This document shows, one piece after another, positions 16,290 to 27,885 of a stretch of 64,000 bases of DNA. The first letter of the stretch is position 1; every line of letters starts with the position of its first letter. A program made the translations under genes and the position numbers. The stretch is from Streptococcus cuniculi. Lineage in GTDB: Bacteria; Bacillota; Bacilli; Lactobacillales; Streptococcaceae. Where the stretch lies: the NCBI RefSeq assembly GCF_001921845.1, contig NZ_MSJM01000007.1, positions 1-64,000 on the forward strand, read 5' to 3'. Below the pieces are notes generated by a model, which was not told the origin of the DNA, did no database searches, and saw only the letters and a list, made by a program, of their open reading frames with translations.

Positions 16290-19200
16290 TTGGCAGGACA
16301 TGAAGTTCAGTACGGCAAGCACCGTACTCGTCGTAGTTTTTCAAGAATCAAAGAAGTTCTTGATTTACCAAATTTGATTGAAATTCAAACCGACTCATTC
16401 AAAGAATTCTTGGATCACGGTCTCAAAGAAGTTTTTGAAGATGTACTTCCAGTATCCAACTTTACAGATACAATGGAATTGGAATTCGTTGGTTATGAAT
16501 TGAAAGAACCAAAGTATACCCTAGAAGAAGCGCGTATTCATGATGCGAGTTACTCAGCGCCAATCTTTGTGACCTTCCGCTTGATTAACAAAGAAACAGG
16601 CGAAATCAAGACACAAGAAGTCTTCTTTGGTGAGTTTCCAATCATGACTGAAATGGGAACCTTTATCATCAATGGTGGTGAGCGGATTATCGTTAGTCAG
16701 CTCGTGCGTTCGCCAGGTGTTTATTTCAATGATAAGGTTGACAAGAACGGTAAGGTTGGTTATGGTTCAACCGTTATCCCAAACCGTGGTGCTTGGTTAG
16801 AGCTTGAGACAGACTCAAAAGATATCGCCTACACACGGATTGACCGTACTCGTAAAATTCCATTTACAACCCTTGTACGTGCGCTAGGTTTCTCTGGTGA
16901 CGATGAAATCTTTGATATCTTTGGTGATAGTGAATTGGTCCGCAATACTATTGAAAAAGATATTCATAAAAATCCAGCTGATTCACGTACCGACGAAGCT
17001 CTCAAAGAAATCTATGAACGCCTTCGTCCAGGTGAGCCTAAGACAGCAGAAAGCTCACGTAGCTTATTGACAGCACGTTTCTTTGACCCACGTCGTTACG
17101 ACTTGGCGCCTGTTGGTCGTTACAAGATTAACAAGAAATTGAGCCTCCGTACTCGCCTGCTCAACCAAACCTTGGCTGAACACGTGATTAATGGTGAAAC
17201 AGGTGAAATCGTCCTTGAAGCAGGAACTGTCTTAAACCGTGATGTGCTTGAGTCAATCGAAAATCAATTCGATGAATTGAACTTGGTGGAATACATTCCA
17301 AACGATGCAGCAGTTTTGGTAGATCCAGTCTTGCTCCAAAAATTCAAGATTGTCGCACCGACTGACCCAGACCGTGTCGTGACAGTTATCGGAAATGCGA
17401 ATCCAGCAGAAAATGTACGTACTATTACTCCAGCGGATATCCTAGCTGAAATGAGCTACTTCCTCAACCTTGCAGAAGGTCTTGGCCGCGTTGATGATAT
17501 TGACCACCTTGGAAATCGTCGGATTCGTGCCGTGGGTGAATTGCTTGCCAACCAAGTGCGTATTGGATTGACCCGTATGGAACGCAATCTCCGTGAGCGC
17601 ATGAGTGTACAAGACAATGAAGTCTTGACTCCGCAACAAATCATCAATATTCGTCCTGTAACGGCAGCGATTAAAGAATTCTTTGGTTCATCACAGTTGT
17701 CACAGTTCATGGACCAACACAATCCATTGTCAGAGTTGTCTCACAAACGCCGTTTGTCTGCCTTAGGACCTGGTGGTTTGACACGTGACCGCGCCGGCTA
17801 CGAAGTTCGTGACGTGCATTACACTCACTACGGCCGCATGTGTCCGATTGAAACGCCTGAGGGACCAAACATCGGTTTGATCAACAACTTGTCTTCTTAT
17901 GGACACTTGAACAAGTACGGTTTCATCCAAACACCATACCGCAAGATTGATCGTACAACAGGTACAGTTACCAATGAAATCGTCTGGTTGACGGCCGATG
18001 AAGAAGATGCCTACATCGTAGCACAATCAACTTCTCCACTCGATGAAAACAACCGTTTTGTAGACAAGATTGTTATGGGACGTCACCAAGGGAATAACCA
18101 AGAGTTCCCAGCGGACTCTGCGGATTTCATGGATGTGTCTCCTAAGCAGGTAGTTGCCGTTGCGACAGCATGTATTCCGTTCCTTGAAAATGACGACTCC
18201 AACCGTGCCCTCATGGGTGCCAACATGCAGCGTCAGGCTGTTCCGTTGATTGATCCAAAAGCTCCTTATGTAGGAACTGGTATGGAATATCAAGCTGCCC
18301 ACGATTCAGGAGCAGCAGTTATTGCCCAGCATGACGGAAAAGTTACTTATGCAGATGCCGACAAGGTTGAAGTACGCCGTGAAGACGGTTCGCTAGATAT
18401 TTACCACATCCAAAAATTCCGTCGTTCCAACTCAGGTACAGCCTACAACCAACGGACACTCGTTAAAGTAGGGGACATCGTTGAAAAAGGCGACTTTATC
18501 GCAGATGGACCTTCTATGGAAAATGGGGAAATGGCGCTTGGACAAAACCCAATCGTTGCCTACATGACCTGGGAAGGCTACAACTTCGAGGATGCGGTTA
18601 TCATGAGTGAGCGCCTGGTAAAAGACGATGTCTATACCTCTGTTCACTTGGAAGAATACGAATCAGAAACCCGTGATACCAAGTTAGGACCTGAAGAAAT
18701 TACTCGTGAAATTCCAAACGTGGGTGAAGATGCGCTGAAAGACTTGGACGAAATGGGAATTATCCGCATTGGTGCTGAAGTAAAAGAAGGCGATATCCTG
18801 GTTGGTAAAGTCACTCCGAAAGGTGAGAAAGACTTGTCAGCAGAAGAACGTCTCCTCCACGCTATCTTTGGTGATAAATCTCGTGAAGTCCGTGATACTT
18901 CTCTTCGTGTGCCTCACGGTGCTGACGGTGTCGTTCGTGATGTCAAAATTTTTACCCGTGCAAATGGTGATGAATTGCAATCTGGTGTCAACATGCTGGT
19001 GCGTGTCTACATCGCTCAAAAACGGAAGATTAAGGTCGGAGATAAGATGGCGGGACGCCACGGAAATAAAGGGGTTGTCTCTCGTATCGTACCAGTAGAA
19101 GATATGCCATACCTTCCAGACGGAACACCGGTTGATATCATGTTGAATCCGCTCGGGGTACCTTCTCGTATGAATATTGGACAGGTTATGGAGCTTCACC

Positions 19201-19853
19201 TTGGAATGGCTGCTCGCAATTTGGGCATTCACATTGCAACACCAGTATTTGACGGGGCAAGTTCAGAAGACCTATGGTCAACGGTTAAAGAAGCTGGTAT
19301 GGATAGCGATGCTAAAACCATTCTTTATGACGGCCGTACCGGTGAGCCATTTGATAACCGTGTGTCTGTTGGGGTCATGTACATGATCAAACTCCACCAC
19401 ATGGTTGATGATAAACTTCATGCACGTTCAGTAGGACCATACTCACTCGTTACCCAACAACCTCTTGGAGGTAAGGCTCAGTTTGGTGGACAACGTTTTG
19501 GTGAGATGGAGGTTTGGGCACTGGAAGCCTACGGTGCATCAAACGTTCTTCAAGAAATCTTGACCTACAAGTCAGATGATGTCAATGGTCGTTTGAAAGC
19601 CTATGAAGCAATTACTAAAGGAAAACCAATTCCAAAACCAGGTGTACCAGAATCATTCCGCGTATTGGTCAAAGAATTGCAATCACTTGGTCTTGACATG
19701 CGTGTCCTTGATGAAGACGATCAAGAAGTCGAACTTCGTGACCTCGATGAAGGCGAAGATGATGACATCATCCACGTAGATGATTTAGAAAAAGCACGTG
19801 CAAAGGCCGCAGCTGATGCCGCAGCCGCATTTGCAGCCGAATCAGAAGAATAA
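16290..19853 (+). CDS. rpoB: RNA polymerase beta subunit
   Basis: This 1187-aa subunit of RNA polymerase forms half of the catalytic cleft. The start is TTG 16290 ([11 protein letters not shown]), with GAAGGAG at 16275-16281. The longer open frame upstream has no family match. The rifampicin region ([30 protein letters not shown]) is wild-type at the usual positions. The C-terminus is acidic ([10 protein letters not shown]). rpoC follows after 72 nt holding a GCAGAA..TTCTGC hairpin without a T-run. Confidence 0.97.
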   Translation: MAGHEVQYGKHRTRRSFSRIKEVLDLPNLIEIQTDSFKEFLDHGLKEVFEDVLPVSNFTDTMELEFVGYELKEPKYTLEEARIHDASYSAPIFVTFRLINKETGEIKTQEVFFGEFPIMTEMGTFIINGGERIIVSQLVRSPGVYFNDKVDKNGKVGYGSTVIPNRGAWLELETDSKDIAYTRIDRTRKIPFTTLVRALGFSGDDEIFDIFGDSELVRNTIEKDIHKNPADSRTDEALKEIYERLRPGEPKTAESSRSLLTARFFDPRRYDLAPVGRYKINKKLSLRTRLLNQTLAEHVINGETGEIVLEAGTVLNRDVLESIENQFDELNLVEYIPNDAAVLVDPVLLQKFKIVAPTDPDRVVTVIGNANPAENVRTITPADILAEMSYFLNLAEGLGRVDDIDHLGNRRIRAVGELLANQVRIGLTRMERNLRERMSVQDNEVLTPQQIINIRPVTAAIKEFFGSSQLSQFMDQHNPLSELSHKRRLSALGPGGLTRDRAGYEVRDVHYTHYGRMCPIETPEGPNIGLINNLSSYGHLNKYGFIQTPYRKIDRTTGTVTNEIVWLTADEEDAYIVAQSTSPLDENNRFVDKIVMGRHQGNNQEFPADSADFMDVSPKQVVAVATACIPFLENDDSNRALMGANMQRQAVPLIDPKAPYVGTGMEYQAAHDSGAAVIAQHDGKVTYADADKVEVRREDGSLDIYHIQKFRRSNSGTAYNQRTLVKVGDIVEKGDFIADGPSMENGEMALGQNPIVAYMTWEGYNFEDAVIMSERLVKDDVYTSVHLEEYESETRDTKLGPEEITREIPNVGEDALKDLDEMGIIRIGAEVKEGDILVGKVTPKGEKDLSAEERLLHAIFGDKSREVRDTSLRVPHGADGVVRDVKIFTRANGDELQSGVNMLVRVYIAQKRKIKVGDKMAGRHGNKGVVSRIVPVEDMPYLPDGTPVDIMLNPLGVPSRMNIGQVMELHLGMAARNLGIHIATPVFDGASSEDLWSTVKEAGMDSDAKTILYDGRTGEPFDNRVSVGVMYMIKLHHMVDDKLHARSVGPYSLVTQQPLGGKAQFGGQRFGEMEVWALEAYGASNVLQEILTYKSDDVNGRLKAYEAITKGKPIPKPGVPESFRVLVKELQSLGLDMRVLDEDDQEVELRDLDEGEDDDIIHVDDLEKARAKAAADAAAAFAAESEE

Positions 19854-19925
19854 GGATGAGCAGAAGCAGAGCATGCGCCTGTTTCTGCTGACTCCTCTTG
19901 TTAGAAATGAAGAAAGGGATTATTA

Positions 19926-22900
19926 GTGGTTGACGTAAATCGATTTAAAAGTATGCAAATCACTTTAGCTTCTCCCAACAAGGTCCGTTCATGGTCTTAT
20001 GGTGAAGTTAAAAAACCTGAAACAATCAACTATCGTACGCTCAAACCAGAGCGTGACGGACTCTTTGATGAAGTCATCTTTGGTCCGACAAAAGACTGGG
20101 AATGTTCCTGTGGAAAATACAAGCGCATCCGTTACAAGGGAATCGTTTGTGACCGTTGTGGTGTAGAGGTTACTCGTGCCAAAGTACGCCGTGAGCGTAT
20201 GGGACACATCGAGTTGAAAGCACCGATTTCTCACATCTGGTATTTTAAAGGCATTCCAAGCCGTATGGGCTTGACCCTTGATATGAGCCCGCGTGCGCTT
20301 GAAGAAGTCATCTACTTTGCGGCCTATGTGGTGATTGATCCAAAAGATACACCACTTGAGCATAAATCCATCATGACAGAGCGCGAGTACCGTGAAAAAT
20401 TGCGTGAGTATGGACACGGTTCATTCGTAGCGAAAATGGGTGCAGAGGCGATTCAAGACCTGCTCAAACAAGTAGACTTGCCAACTGAAATTGCGGCCTT
20501 GAAAGAAGAATTAAAAACCGCTTCTGGTCAAAAACGCATTAAGGCGGTTCGTCGTTTGGATGTGCTAGATGCCTTTTACAAATCTGGAAACAAGCCAGAA
20601 TGGATGATTTTAAACATCTTGCCTGTTATTCCACCAGATTTGCGTCCAATGGTTCAATTGGACGGTGGACGCTTTGCGGCTTCTGACTTGAACGAATTGT
20701 ACCGCCGTGTCATTAACCGGAACAATCGTTTGGCTCGCCTGCTTGAGCTGAACGCACCAGGAATCATCGTTCAAAATGAAAAACGCATGCTCCAAGAAGC
20801 GGTGGATGCTCTTATTGACAATGGTCGCCGTGGTCGTCCGATTACAGGACCAGGTAGCCGTCCGCTCAAATCTCTCAGCCACATGCTGAAAGGAAAACAA
20901 GGGCGCTTCCGCCAAAACTTGCTCGGAAAACGGGTTGACTTCTCAGGGCGTTCTGTTATCGCCGTTGGTCCAACTTTAAAAATGTACCAATGTGGTGTGC
21001 CGCGCGAAATGGCGATTGAGCTCTTCAAGCCGTTTGTCATGCGCGAAATCGTTGCCCGTGAAATTGCAGGAAACGTAAAAGCAGCTAAACGCTTGATTGA
21101 ACGCGGAGATGATCGCATTTGGGATATTCTTGAAGAAGTTATTAAAGAACACCCAGTGCTCTTGAACCGTGCACCGACCCTTCACCGACTTGGTATCCAG
21201 GCCTTTGAGCCAGTCTTGATTGACGGAAAAGCCCTTCGCTTGCACCCGCTCGTGTGTGAGGCCTACAATGCCGACTTTGACGGGGACCAAATGGCGATTC
21301 ACGTACCATTGTCAGAAGAAGCACAAGCAGAAGCACGTATCCTTATGCTTGCGGCAGAACACATCTTGAACCCGAAAGACGGAAAACCAGTTGTAACACC
21401 GTCTCAGGATATGGTCTTGGGGAACTACTACTTGACCATGGAAGATGCTGGTCGTGAAGGCGAAGGTATGGTCTTCAAAGATATGGATGAAGCGGTGATG
21501 GCTTACCGCAATGGCTATGTTCACTTGCATACCCGTGTCGGTATTGCGACAGACAGCCTTGATAAGCCTTGGGCAGAATCACAAAAACACAAGATCATGA
21601 TGACGACTGTTGGTAAGATTTTGTTTAACGCGATTATGCCAGCAGGCTTGCCGTATCTCCAAGAACCAACCAATGCCAACTTGACAGAAGGTACACCGGA
21701 CAAGTATTTCTTGGAACCAGGATCTGATATCAAAGCTGCGATTGCAGAGCTTCCAATCAATCCTCCATTCAAGAAGAAAAATCTTGGAAATATCATCGCT
21801 GAAATCTTTAAACGCTTCCGCACAACGGAAACTTCTGCCCTACTTGACCGCTTGAAAGACCTCGGTTACTACCATTCAACCCTTGCAGGTTTGACAGTGG
21901 GAATCGCAGATATCCCAGTTATTGACAACAAGGCAGAAATCATTGAAGAATCGCACGAACGTGTGGAACAAATCAAGAAACAATTCCGTCGTGGTATGAT
22001 TACCGACGATGAGCGCTACGCAGCGGTTACCGATGAATGGCGTTCAGCCAAAGAAAAACTAGAGAAACGCTTGACAGAATCACAGGATCCGAAGAACCCA
22101 ATCGTTATGATGATGGATTCTGGAGCCCGTGGTAACATCTCAAACTTCTCGCAGCTTGCCGGAATGCGTGGATTGATGTCAGCACCGAATGGACGTATCA
22201 TGGAATTGCCAATCTTGTCCAACTTCCGTGAAGGACTATCGGTTCTTGAAATGTTCTTCTCAACTCACGGTGCCCGTAAGGGTATGACGGATACGGCCTT
22301 GAAGACAGCCGATTCAGGTTACTTGACTCGCCGTCTCGTTGACGTTGCCCAAGATGTGATTATCCGTGAGGACGATTGTGGAACAGACCGTGGTTTGGAT
22401 ATCCGTTCCATCACCGACGGCAAGGAAATGATCGAGCCGCTTGAAGAACGCTTGCAAGGTCGTTACACCAAGAAAACGGTTAAACACCCTGAGACAGGTG
22501 CGGTAATCATCGGTCCAAATGAATTGATTACCGAAGATATTGCCCGTGAAATTGTCAATGCTGGTGTCGAACAAGTCACTATCCGTTCTGTCTTTACATG
22601 TAACACTCGCCATGGTGTCTGCCGTCACTGTTACGGTATCAACTTGGCAACAGGTGATGCGGTTGAAGTGGGTGAAGCAGTTGGTACAATCGCCGCTCAA
22701 TCTATCGGTGAGCCTGGTACACAGTTGACCATGCGTACCTTCCACACGGGTGGTGTAGCCTCTAATTCAGATATCACGCAAGGTTTGCCTCGTGTCCAAG
22801 AAATCTTTGAAGCCCGCAATCCAAAAGGGGAAGCGGTCATTACAGAAATCAAGGGTGAGGTAACAGCAATCGATGAAGATGCGGCTACCCGTACTAAGAA

Positions 22901-23561
22901 AGTCTTTGTCAAAGGTAAGACTGGCGAAGGCGAGTACGTGGTACCATTTACTGCCCGTATGCGTGTAGAAGTCGGCTCTCAAGTGGCGCGTGGGGATGCC
23001 CTTACAGAGGGTTCAATCCAACCAAAACGTTTGCTTGAAGTCCGCGATGTCTTGTCTGTTGAGACCTACCTCCTTTCTGAAGTACAAAAAGTATACCGTA
23101 GCCAAGGGGTAGAAATCGGAGACAAACACATCGAGGTAATGGTTCGTCAAATGTTGCGTAAAGTCCGTGTCATGGATCCAGGAGATACTGATTTGCTCAT
23201 GGGTACCCTCATGGATATTACAGACTTTACAGATGCCAATGCCGATGTGGTCATTGCAGGTGGAATCCCAGCGACAGCTCGTCCAGTCCTTATGGGAATT
23301 ACCAAAGCCTCTCTTGAAACCAACAGTTTCTTGTCTGCGGCTTCCTTCCAAGAAACCACTCGTGTCCTTACAGATGCAGCCATTCGTGGTAAACGTGATA
23401 ACCTTCTCGGCTTGAAGGAAAATGTTATCATCGGTAAAATCATTCCAGCAGGTACTGGTATGGCACGTTACCGTAATATTGAACCACAAGCTGTTAATGA
23501 AGTTGAAATCATTGAAGATACCGTTGCTGAAGAATTAGCAGAAGAAATGGTAACAGAATAA
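19926..23561 (+). CDS. rpoC: RNA polymerase beta' subunit
   Basis: This 1211-aa catalytic subunit starts at GTG 19926 ([11 protein letters not shown]) behind AAAGGGA. The N-terminal zinc ribbon is CSCGK..CDRCG (about 59-77). The magnesium-binding active site [12 protein letters not shown] is near residue 449, and the second zinc site (CGTDRG..CRHCYG) is near 810-900. It forms an operon with rpoB. Confidence 0.97.
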   Translation: MVDVNRFKSMQITLASPNKVRSWSYGEVKKPETINYRTLKPERDGLFDEVIFGPTKDWECSCGKYKRIRYKGIVCDRCGVEVTRAKVRRERMGHIELKAPISHIWYFKGIPSRMGLTLDMSPRALEEVIYFAAYVVIDPKDTPLEHKSIMTEREYREKLREYGHGSFVAKMGAEAIQDLLKQVDLPTEIAALKEELKTASGQKRIKAVRRLDVLDAFYKSGNKPEWMILNILPVIPPDLRPMVQLDGGRFAASDLNELYRRVINRNNRLARLLELNAPGIIVQNEKRMLQEAVDALIDNGRRGRPITGPGSRPLKSLSHMLKGKQGRFRQNLLGKRVDFSGRSVIAVGPTLKMYQCGVPREMAIELFKPFVMREIVAREIAGNVKAAKRLIERGDDRIWDILEEVIKEHPVLLNRAPTLHRLGIQAFEPVLIDGKALRLHPLVCEAYNADFDGDQMAIHVPLSEEAQAEARILMLAAEHILNPKDGKPVVTPSQDMVLGNYYLTMEDAGREGEGMVFKDMDEAVMAYRNGYVHLHTRVGIATDSLDKPWAESQKHKIMMTTVGKILFNAIMPAGLPYLQEPTNANLTEGTPDKYFLEPGSDIKAAIAELPINPPFKKKNLGNIIAEIFKRFRTTETSALLDRLKDLGYYHSTLAGLTVGIADIPVIDNKAEIIEESHERVEQIKKQFRRGMITDDERYAAVTDEWRSAKEKLEKRLTESQDPKNPIVMMMDSGARGNISNFSQLAGMRGLMSAPNGRIMELPILSNFREGLSVLEMFFSTHGARKGMTDTALKTADSGYLTRRLVDVAQDVIIREDDCGTDRGLDIRSITDGKEMIEPLEERLQGRYTKKTVKHPETGAVIIGPNELITEDIAREIVNAGVEQVTIRSVFTCNTRHGVCRHCYGINLATGDAVEVGEAVGTIAAQSIGEPGTQLTMRTFHTGGVASNSDITQGLPRVQEIFEARNPKGEAVITEIKGEVTAIDEDAATRTKKVFVKGKTGEGEYVVPFTARMRVEVGSQVARGDALTEGSIQPKRLLEVRDVLSVETYLLSEVQKVYRSQGVEIGDKHIEVMVRQMLRKVRVMDPGDTDLLMGTLMDITDFTDANADVVIAGGIPATARPVLMGITKASLETNSFLSAASFQETTRVLTDAAIRGKRDNLLGLKENVIIGKIIPAGTGMARYRNIEPQAVNEVEIIEDTVAEELAEEMVTE

Positions 23562-23565
23562 GAAC

Positions 23566-23597
23566 AGAAAGCATATCTCAAAAGAGGTATGCTTTTT
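23566..23597 (+). terminator. Terminator of rpoBC
   Basis: Stem AAGCATATCTC / GAGGTATGCTT with an AAAA loop and a T6 run, right after rpoC. Confidence 0.88.
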
Positions 23598-23676
23598 TAC
23601 GAACAAATTTCACAAGCTAAATCTTTTTCTCCTGTTTGAAAATCCGCTATAATATGGACATAGAGGAGTATGAGAG

Positions 23677-24030
23677 ATGTATCAAGTGATTCGAATGTAT
23701 GGGGATTTTGAACCCTGGTGGTTCTTAGACGGCTGGGAAGAAAATATTATTAGCAATGAAACCTATGATAATTATGAAGAAGCTCTGCGATCCTACCAAC
23801 GACAATGGGTCTGCTTGTCCGAGCGATTTCCGATGAAGAAAAGTCGGGACGGATTGATGACGGCCTTCTGGGATCCAGAAGATCAATATTGGTGCGATGA
23901 ATGCGATGAATATTTGCAGAACTACCACTCCTTAATCTTGTTCGAAGCCAAAGAAAATTTACCAACAGGTTTACAGCGTAAAGATACAGGGAAAAGACCA
24001 CGTTTTTGCAAAATGAAAAATAAAGTTTAA
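23677..24030 (+). CDS. DUF1033 family protein
   Basis: This 117-aa soluble protein of unknown function is rich in Trp and acidic residues (MYGDFEPWWFLDGWEE; CDECDEYLQ). It is commonly found just before the comG/comY operon in streptococci. A TATAAT at 23649-23654 precedes it, and it has no combox of its own. Confidence 0.8.
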   Translation: MYQVIRMYGDFEPWWFLDGWEENIISNETYDNYEEALRSYQRQWVCLSERFPMKKSRDGLMTAFWDPEDQYWCDECDEYLQNYHSLILFEAKENLPTGLQRKDTGKRPRFCKMKNKV

Positions 24031-24110
24031 GAGAAAGTTCGATGTTTGTGCGTCGAGCTTTTTTCTTTATTCAAAAAATTTTTTAGAAATATGAAAAAAA
24101 GAACATCATT

Positions 24111-24118
24111 TACGAATA
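24111..24118 (+). promoter_or_regulatory. SigX/ComX combox of the comY operon
   Basis: TACGAATA is the exact combox (cin-box) consensus, preceded by T-rich sequence and 19 nt before the comYA start. The operon is therefore expected to be switched on only in competent cells by the alternative sigma factor SigX. Confidence 0.92.
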
Positions 24119-24137
24119 AAGAAAGTGAGGAGGAGAT

Positions 24138-25088
24138 ATGGTTCAAAAAATAGCACAAGAAATGATTCGAGAAGCGGTAGAAAAGCGGGTCAGCGACCTT
24201 TATTTACTGCCTAAAGAAGTCACTTGCCAAGTCTATGAGCGCATCTTAGATGCTAGGAAGCTGGTCAGCGAGTTGGATGAGGCGACCTATTCGGCAGTGA
24301 TTAGTCATTTTAAATTTGTGGCAGGCATGAACGTTGGTGAAAAGCGGCGTAGCCAGCAAGGAGCCTGTGATTATGACTATAGCGATGGAACTGTGTCATT
24401 AAGGTTGTCGACAGTTGGGGATTACCGTGGGAAAGAAAGTCTGGTGATTCGTCTTTTGTATGGTCAAGAAGAGAAACTCCATTTCTGGTTTGATGCTCTG
24501 GAGCATGTGCAGGAAGCGATAAAAGGGCGAGGTTTGTATTTGTTTTCGGGTCCGGTTGGTTCTGGCAAGACCACTCTGATGTATCATTTGGCAGGGCTAA
24601 AATTTGCCGACCAGCAGATTGTCACCATTGAAGATCCAGTAGAAATTAAGCGAGATGAAATGCTACAATTACAGCTCAATGAAGCCATTGGCTTGACCTA
24701 TGACAATCTAATCAAGCTGTCTTTACGGCATCGGCCAGACTTGCTGATTATTGGAGAAATCAGGGATACAGAAACAGCGCGGGCGGTCATTCGCGCTAGC
24801 TTGACAGGGGTAACGATTTTTTCAACCGTTCATGGCAAGAGTATTTCAGGTGTCTATGCCCGCATGTTGGAGCTGGGAGTGAGTCCTGATGAACTGCATC
24901 ATGCCTTGCAGGGTATTATGTATCAACGTTTAATCGGAGGAGGAGGAATTGTAGATGTGGCAACGAAAGCATACCAAACCTATTCGCCAGCGCGGTGGAA
25001 TGAGCAGATTGACCAACTTTTTGCGACAGGACATATCAGTGCTCGTCAGGCGCAGGCCGAAAAAATTGTCCTTGGTTCGTCAACGTAA
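24138..25088 (+). CDS. comYA: ComYA (ComGA), competence pseudopilus assembly ATPase
   Basis: This 316-aa GspE/PilB-type ATPase powers assembly of the DNA-uptake pseudopilus at the inner face of the membrane. Walker A GPVGSGKTT is at about 137-145, Walker B/Asp box around TIEDPVEIK, and the His box RHRPDLLIIGEIRD near 201-214. First gene of the comY operon, with strong RBS GAGGAGGAG. comYB begins inside its 3' end. Confidence 0.95.
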   Translation: MVQKIAQEMIREAVEKRVSDLYLLPKEVTCQVYERILDARKLVSELDEATYSAVISHFKFVAGMNVGEKRRSQQGACDYDYSDGTVSLRLSTVGDYRGKESLVIRLLYGQEEKLHFWFDALEHVQEAIKGRGLYLFSGPVGSGKTTLMYHLAGLKFADQQIVTIEDPVEIKRDEMLQLQLNEAIGLTYDNLIKLSLRHRPDLLIIGEIRDTETARAVIRASLTGVTIFSTVHGKSISGVYARMLELGVSPDELHHALQGIMYQRLIGGGGIVDVATKAYQTYSPARWNEQIDQLFATGHISARQAQAEKIVLGSST

Positions 25089-26037
25089 AATGATTGAATT
25101 ATTTACCAACCTGCTAACAAGCGGCTTTCATCTAGTAGAAATTGTTGATTTTCTAAAAAGAAGCCAATTGTTGGCAGATAGTTATACTAGTCTTTTATAT
25201 CAGGGCTTGTTGGCAGGGAAGTCTTTTGCAGTTCTTCTTTCAGACTTACAATTTTCAGATGCAGTCGTAACCCAGATAGCCTTGGCAGAAGTGCATGGTA
25301 ATCTGGAGCTGAGTTTGACCCATATTCAAGATTATTTGGGAAATCTTGTAAAAGTGCGGAAGAAGCTGGTGGAGGTAGCGACCTATCCGGTTATCTTGCT
25401 GCTATTTTTGCTTGTAATCATGCTAGGCCTAAAAGGTTATCTCTTGCCCCAATTAGAAGAGGGAAACGGAGCCACAACAATGATTGGTTTTCTTCCGCTT
25501 GTCTTTTTAGTGTCGGCTGTTATTGGCCTTGCTTTAGCAGTTTTTTTGAGCTATTGGTATCGGAGGTCTGAGAAGATAAAGACGGTCAGTTTATTGGTGC
25601 GTTTGCCCTTCTTAGGGAGATTGCTTCAGTTGTATCTGACTGCCTATTATGCGCGTGAATGGGGTAATCTCATCGGTCAAGGTCTTGAAATGACTCAGAT
25701 TGTTGACTTGATGCAACATCAGCAGTCAGATTTGTTTCGCAGGATTGGAAGGGAGTTGGGTCTGGCTTTAGAAAGGGGTGTTGCCTTTGAAGAACATATA
25801 AAACACTATCCTTTTTTCAAGAAGGAGTTGAGTCTCATGATTGAATACGGTCAAGTAAAAGACAAGCTGGGGCATGAACTACGGTTGTATGCGAACGAGT
25901 GTTGGGAGGAGTTTTTTGCCAAGCTAAATGCTGCCATGCAGTTGATTCAACCGATGGTATTTCTGTTTGTAGCTGTCATCGTCGTCTTAATTTATGTAGC
26001 CATGCTATTGCCAATTTATCAAAATCTGGAGGTTTAA
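25000..26037 (+). CDS. comYB: ComYB (ComGB), pseudopilus platform membrane protein
   Basis: This 345-aa GspF/PilC family protein has three strong TM regions (about 125-150, 165-190, 315-340) and conserved AYYAREWG. It is the membrane platform on which ComYA assembles pseudopilins. ATG 25000 (MSRLTNFL) fits family length better than the earlier in-frame ATG 24955. The gene overlaps comYA in another frame by 89 nt. Confidence 0.92.
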   Translation: MSRLTNFLRQDISVLVRRRPKKLSLVRQRKMIELFTNLLTSGFHLVEIVDFLKRSQLLADSYTSLLYQGLLAGKSFAVLLSDLQFSDAVVTQIALAEVHGNLELSLTHIQDYLGNLVKVRKKLVEVATYPVILLLFLLVIMLGLKGYLLPQLEEGNGATTMIGFLPLVFLVSAVIGLALAVFLSYWYRRSEKIKTVSLLVRLPFLGRLLQLYLTAYYAREWGNLIGQGLEMTQIVDLMQHQQSDLFRRIGRELGLALERGVAFEEHIKHYPFFKKELSLMIEYGQVKDKLGHELRLYANECWEEFFAKLNAAMQLIQPMVFLFVAVIVVLIYVAMLLPIYQNLEV

Positions 26038-26038
26038 A

Positions 26039-26353
26039 ATGAAAAAATTGAAGAAGATAAAAGTAAAAGGTTTTACATTAATAGAAATGCTCGTTGTCTT
26101 ACTCATCATCAGTATTCTTTTGCTCTTGTTTGTCCCAAATTTAAGCAAGCAAAAAGAAAATGCTAAGCAGACAGGAAATGCAGTAGTTGTGAAGGTTGTT
26201 GAAGGACAAGCTGAATTGTATGAATTACAAAACGAAGGAGAAGCCAGTCTGTCTCGGTTGGTGGAGACGGGAGCAATTACGGAAGCGCAGGCGCAAGCCT
26301 ATAATGAATATTATGCGAAAAATACAAACCAGTCTCGTACAGTCAAGCCTTAA
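26039..26353 (+). CDS. comYC: ComYC (ComGC), major competence pseudopilin
   Basis: This 104-aa type IV pilin-like protein has a basic leader KKLKKIKVKG, the prepilin peptidase site G|FTLIEM with Glu5, and a hydrophobic helix. It is the main subunit of the transformation pilus. It directly follows comYB. Confidence 0.95.
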   Translation: MKKLKKIKVKGFTLIEMLVVLLIISILLLLFVPNLSKQKENAKQTGNAVVVKVVEGQAELYELQNEGEASLSRLVETGAITEAQAQAYNEYYAKNTNQSRTVKP

Positions 26354-26741
26354 AGCCTATACCTTGTTGGAAAGCTTGCTAACCTTGTTTATGATTAGTT
26401 TTGTGACAATTCTACTATCTAGCTCGGTTCATAGGATATTTACAGGTGTAGAAGAGCAAGTATTTTTTCTTGAATTTGAAAGGATGTATAAGACGAGCCA
26501 ACAGCTAGCTATATTTTCTCATAGGCCAGTGGTTCTTGATTGTACAGTATCTACGATTTCAAATGAGTATGATCGATTGAAATTACCATCTACCGTGCAG
26601 CTTCAGCAGGAACAACAAATCCTGCTTGACCATCATGGCGGAAACTCCTCTTTAGTAAAAATTGAATTTTTAACAAAAGAGAAGAAAATCAGCTATCAAT
26701 TATATTTAGGGAGTGGGAGCTATAAAAAAACAGAAAAATAA
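26313..26741 (+). CDS. comYD: ComYD (ComGD), minor pseudopilin
   Basis: This 142-aa protein has a prepilin-like N-terminus SLKAYTLLESLLTLF (cleavage after Ala rather than Gly) and one TM helix. ATG 26313 (or 26304) lies within comYC, so the genes overlap by about 40 nt. No strong RBS is seen, suggesting translational coupling. The exact start is uncertain. Confidence 0.85.
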   Translation: MRKIQTSLVQSSLKAYTLLESLLTLFMISFVTILLSSSVHRIFTGVEEQVFFLEFERMYKTSQQLAIFSHRPVVLDCTVSTISNEYDRLKLPSTVQLQQEQQILLDHHGGNSSLVKIEFLTKEKKISYQLYLGSGSYKKTEK

Positions 26742-27006
26742 AGCCTATATTTTATTAGAAAGTTTGGTCGCATTAGCTGTCTTTGCAATGATTACAAGCC
26801 TGCTCCTGACAGGAGTGCTTCATAGCAGAAGGTGGCAAGAAAAACAGTGGCAAAAACAAGAGGTCTTGTTGTTAGCCAAGATGGCTATCCAGTCAAGACA
26901 AGAACGCCTTGCTCTGAATGGCAGTATCATAACAGTTCAGCGAAATAGTCGTTATATTCGTGTCTACTATCAAGGTGAGGAGGTTTTAAATATTGAAAAA
27001 GAGTAA
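26713..27006 (+). CDS. comYE: ComYE (ComGE), minor pseudopilin
   Basis: This 97-aa protein starts at GTG 26713, overlapping comYD. Its N-terminus NKAYILLESLVALAVF is pilin-like with Glu5, followed by one hydrophobic helix and a short soluble part. It belongs to the minor-pilin complex. Confidence 0.85.
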   Translation: MGAIKKQKNKAYILLESLVALAVFAMITSLLLTGVLHSRRWQEKQWQKQEVLLLAKMAIQSRQERLALNGSIITVQRNSRYIRVYYQGEEVLNIEKE

Positions 27007-27427
27007 GGTGGCGGCTTTTACGCTCTTGGAGTGCCTTTTAGCCTTGCTAGTTATCTCAGGCGGTCTACTCGTATTTGATGGCTTGGCCAAGCTCGTTCAT
27101 CATGAAATCACTTATCAGGATACCAGCTTGGAAAAGAAGTGGCTGGTCTTTGCGGACCAATTGCGATATGAATTAGCCGACGTGCGTCTAGTTAAAGTAG
27201 AAAATGACCATCTGTATGTCGACAAATCTGGTCAACAACTGTCTTTTGGTAAATCAAAGGCGGATGATTTTCGTAAGACGAGTGACAAGGGTCAAGGCTA
27301 TCAGCCTATGCTATATCAGGTTGCGTCGGCCAAGATTCACCAAGAGCAAACAGTGGTTCAGATAGATATTACCTTTGAAAATGGTTGGGAGAGAAGTTTT
27401 GTATATCGTTTTGAAGAAAAAGTGTAG
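26993..27427 (+). CDS. comYF: ComYF (ComGF), minor pseudopilin
   Basis: This 144-aa protein starts at TTG 26993 with GAGGAGG 8 nt upstream. It has pilin-like AAFTLLECLLALLV and a ComGF-type domain. It overlaps comYE by 14 nt. Confidence 0.88.
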   Translation: MKKSKVAAFTLLECLLALLVISGGLLVFDGLAKLVHHEITYQDTSLEKKWLVFADQLRYELADVRLVKVENDHLYVDKSGQQLSFGKSKADDFRKTSDKGQGYQPMLYQVASAKIHQEQTVVQIDITFENGWERSFVYRFEEKV

Positions 27428-27863
27428 GGGAGGAATGATGTTATATGCCTTGCTTATGGTCGCTATTTTCAGTTTATTGCTGCAGTTTTATTTACATGCT
27501 CAATTGTCAGAAGCACGAGTTACTTCGGCTAATTACGAAAGTACCGAGGCCTATTTGATGGCTGAATGGACAGCTGATATTGCGCGGGAGGAAATAAAGG
27601 AAAAGCTGCATGACTTAGTGGACTCCAAGGAATTTCCAAAGATGGCAAGAGGAGTGGAGGGAGATGACAAACAGCAGTCAGAGCTGAAAGCAACGGAAGT
27701 AAAAGATGAAGAAGGTAAAAGGAGTATGAGTGTGCAGGGCGATATCCGCTTTTCTAAAGGACGATCGCGCTATCGCTCAGAGAACAATCTGCTCCTTGTG
27801 ACAGTTACGACGACAGCTGGCCATGATTTCTCTTATTCATTTCCTTTATCTAGCGAAAAATAG
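27411..27863 (+). CDS. comYG: ComYG (ComGG), minor pseudopilin
   Basis: A 150-aa product if started at TTG 27411 (KKKCRGGMMLYALL). This matches the basic leader plus hydrophobic segment of relatives and overlaps comYF. ATG 27438, behind GGGGAGGA, is the alternative. One N-terminal TM helix is followed by a hydrophilic Lys/Glu-rich region. The start is uncertain. Confidence 0.78.
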   Translation: MKKKCRGGMMLYALLMVAIFSLLLQFYLHAQLSEARVTSANYESTEAYLMAEWTADIAREEIKEKLHDLVDSKEFPKMARGVEGDDKQQSELKATEVKDEEGKRSMSVQGDIRFSKGRSRYRSENNLLLVTVTTTAGHDFSYSFPLSSEK

Positions 27864-27885
27864 TCTTTTTTGATATGATAGGAAT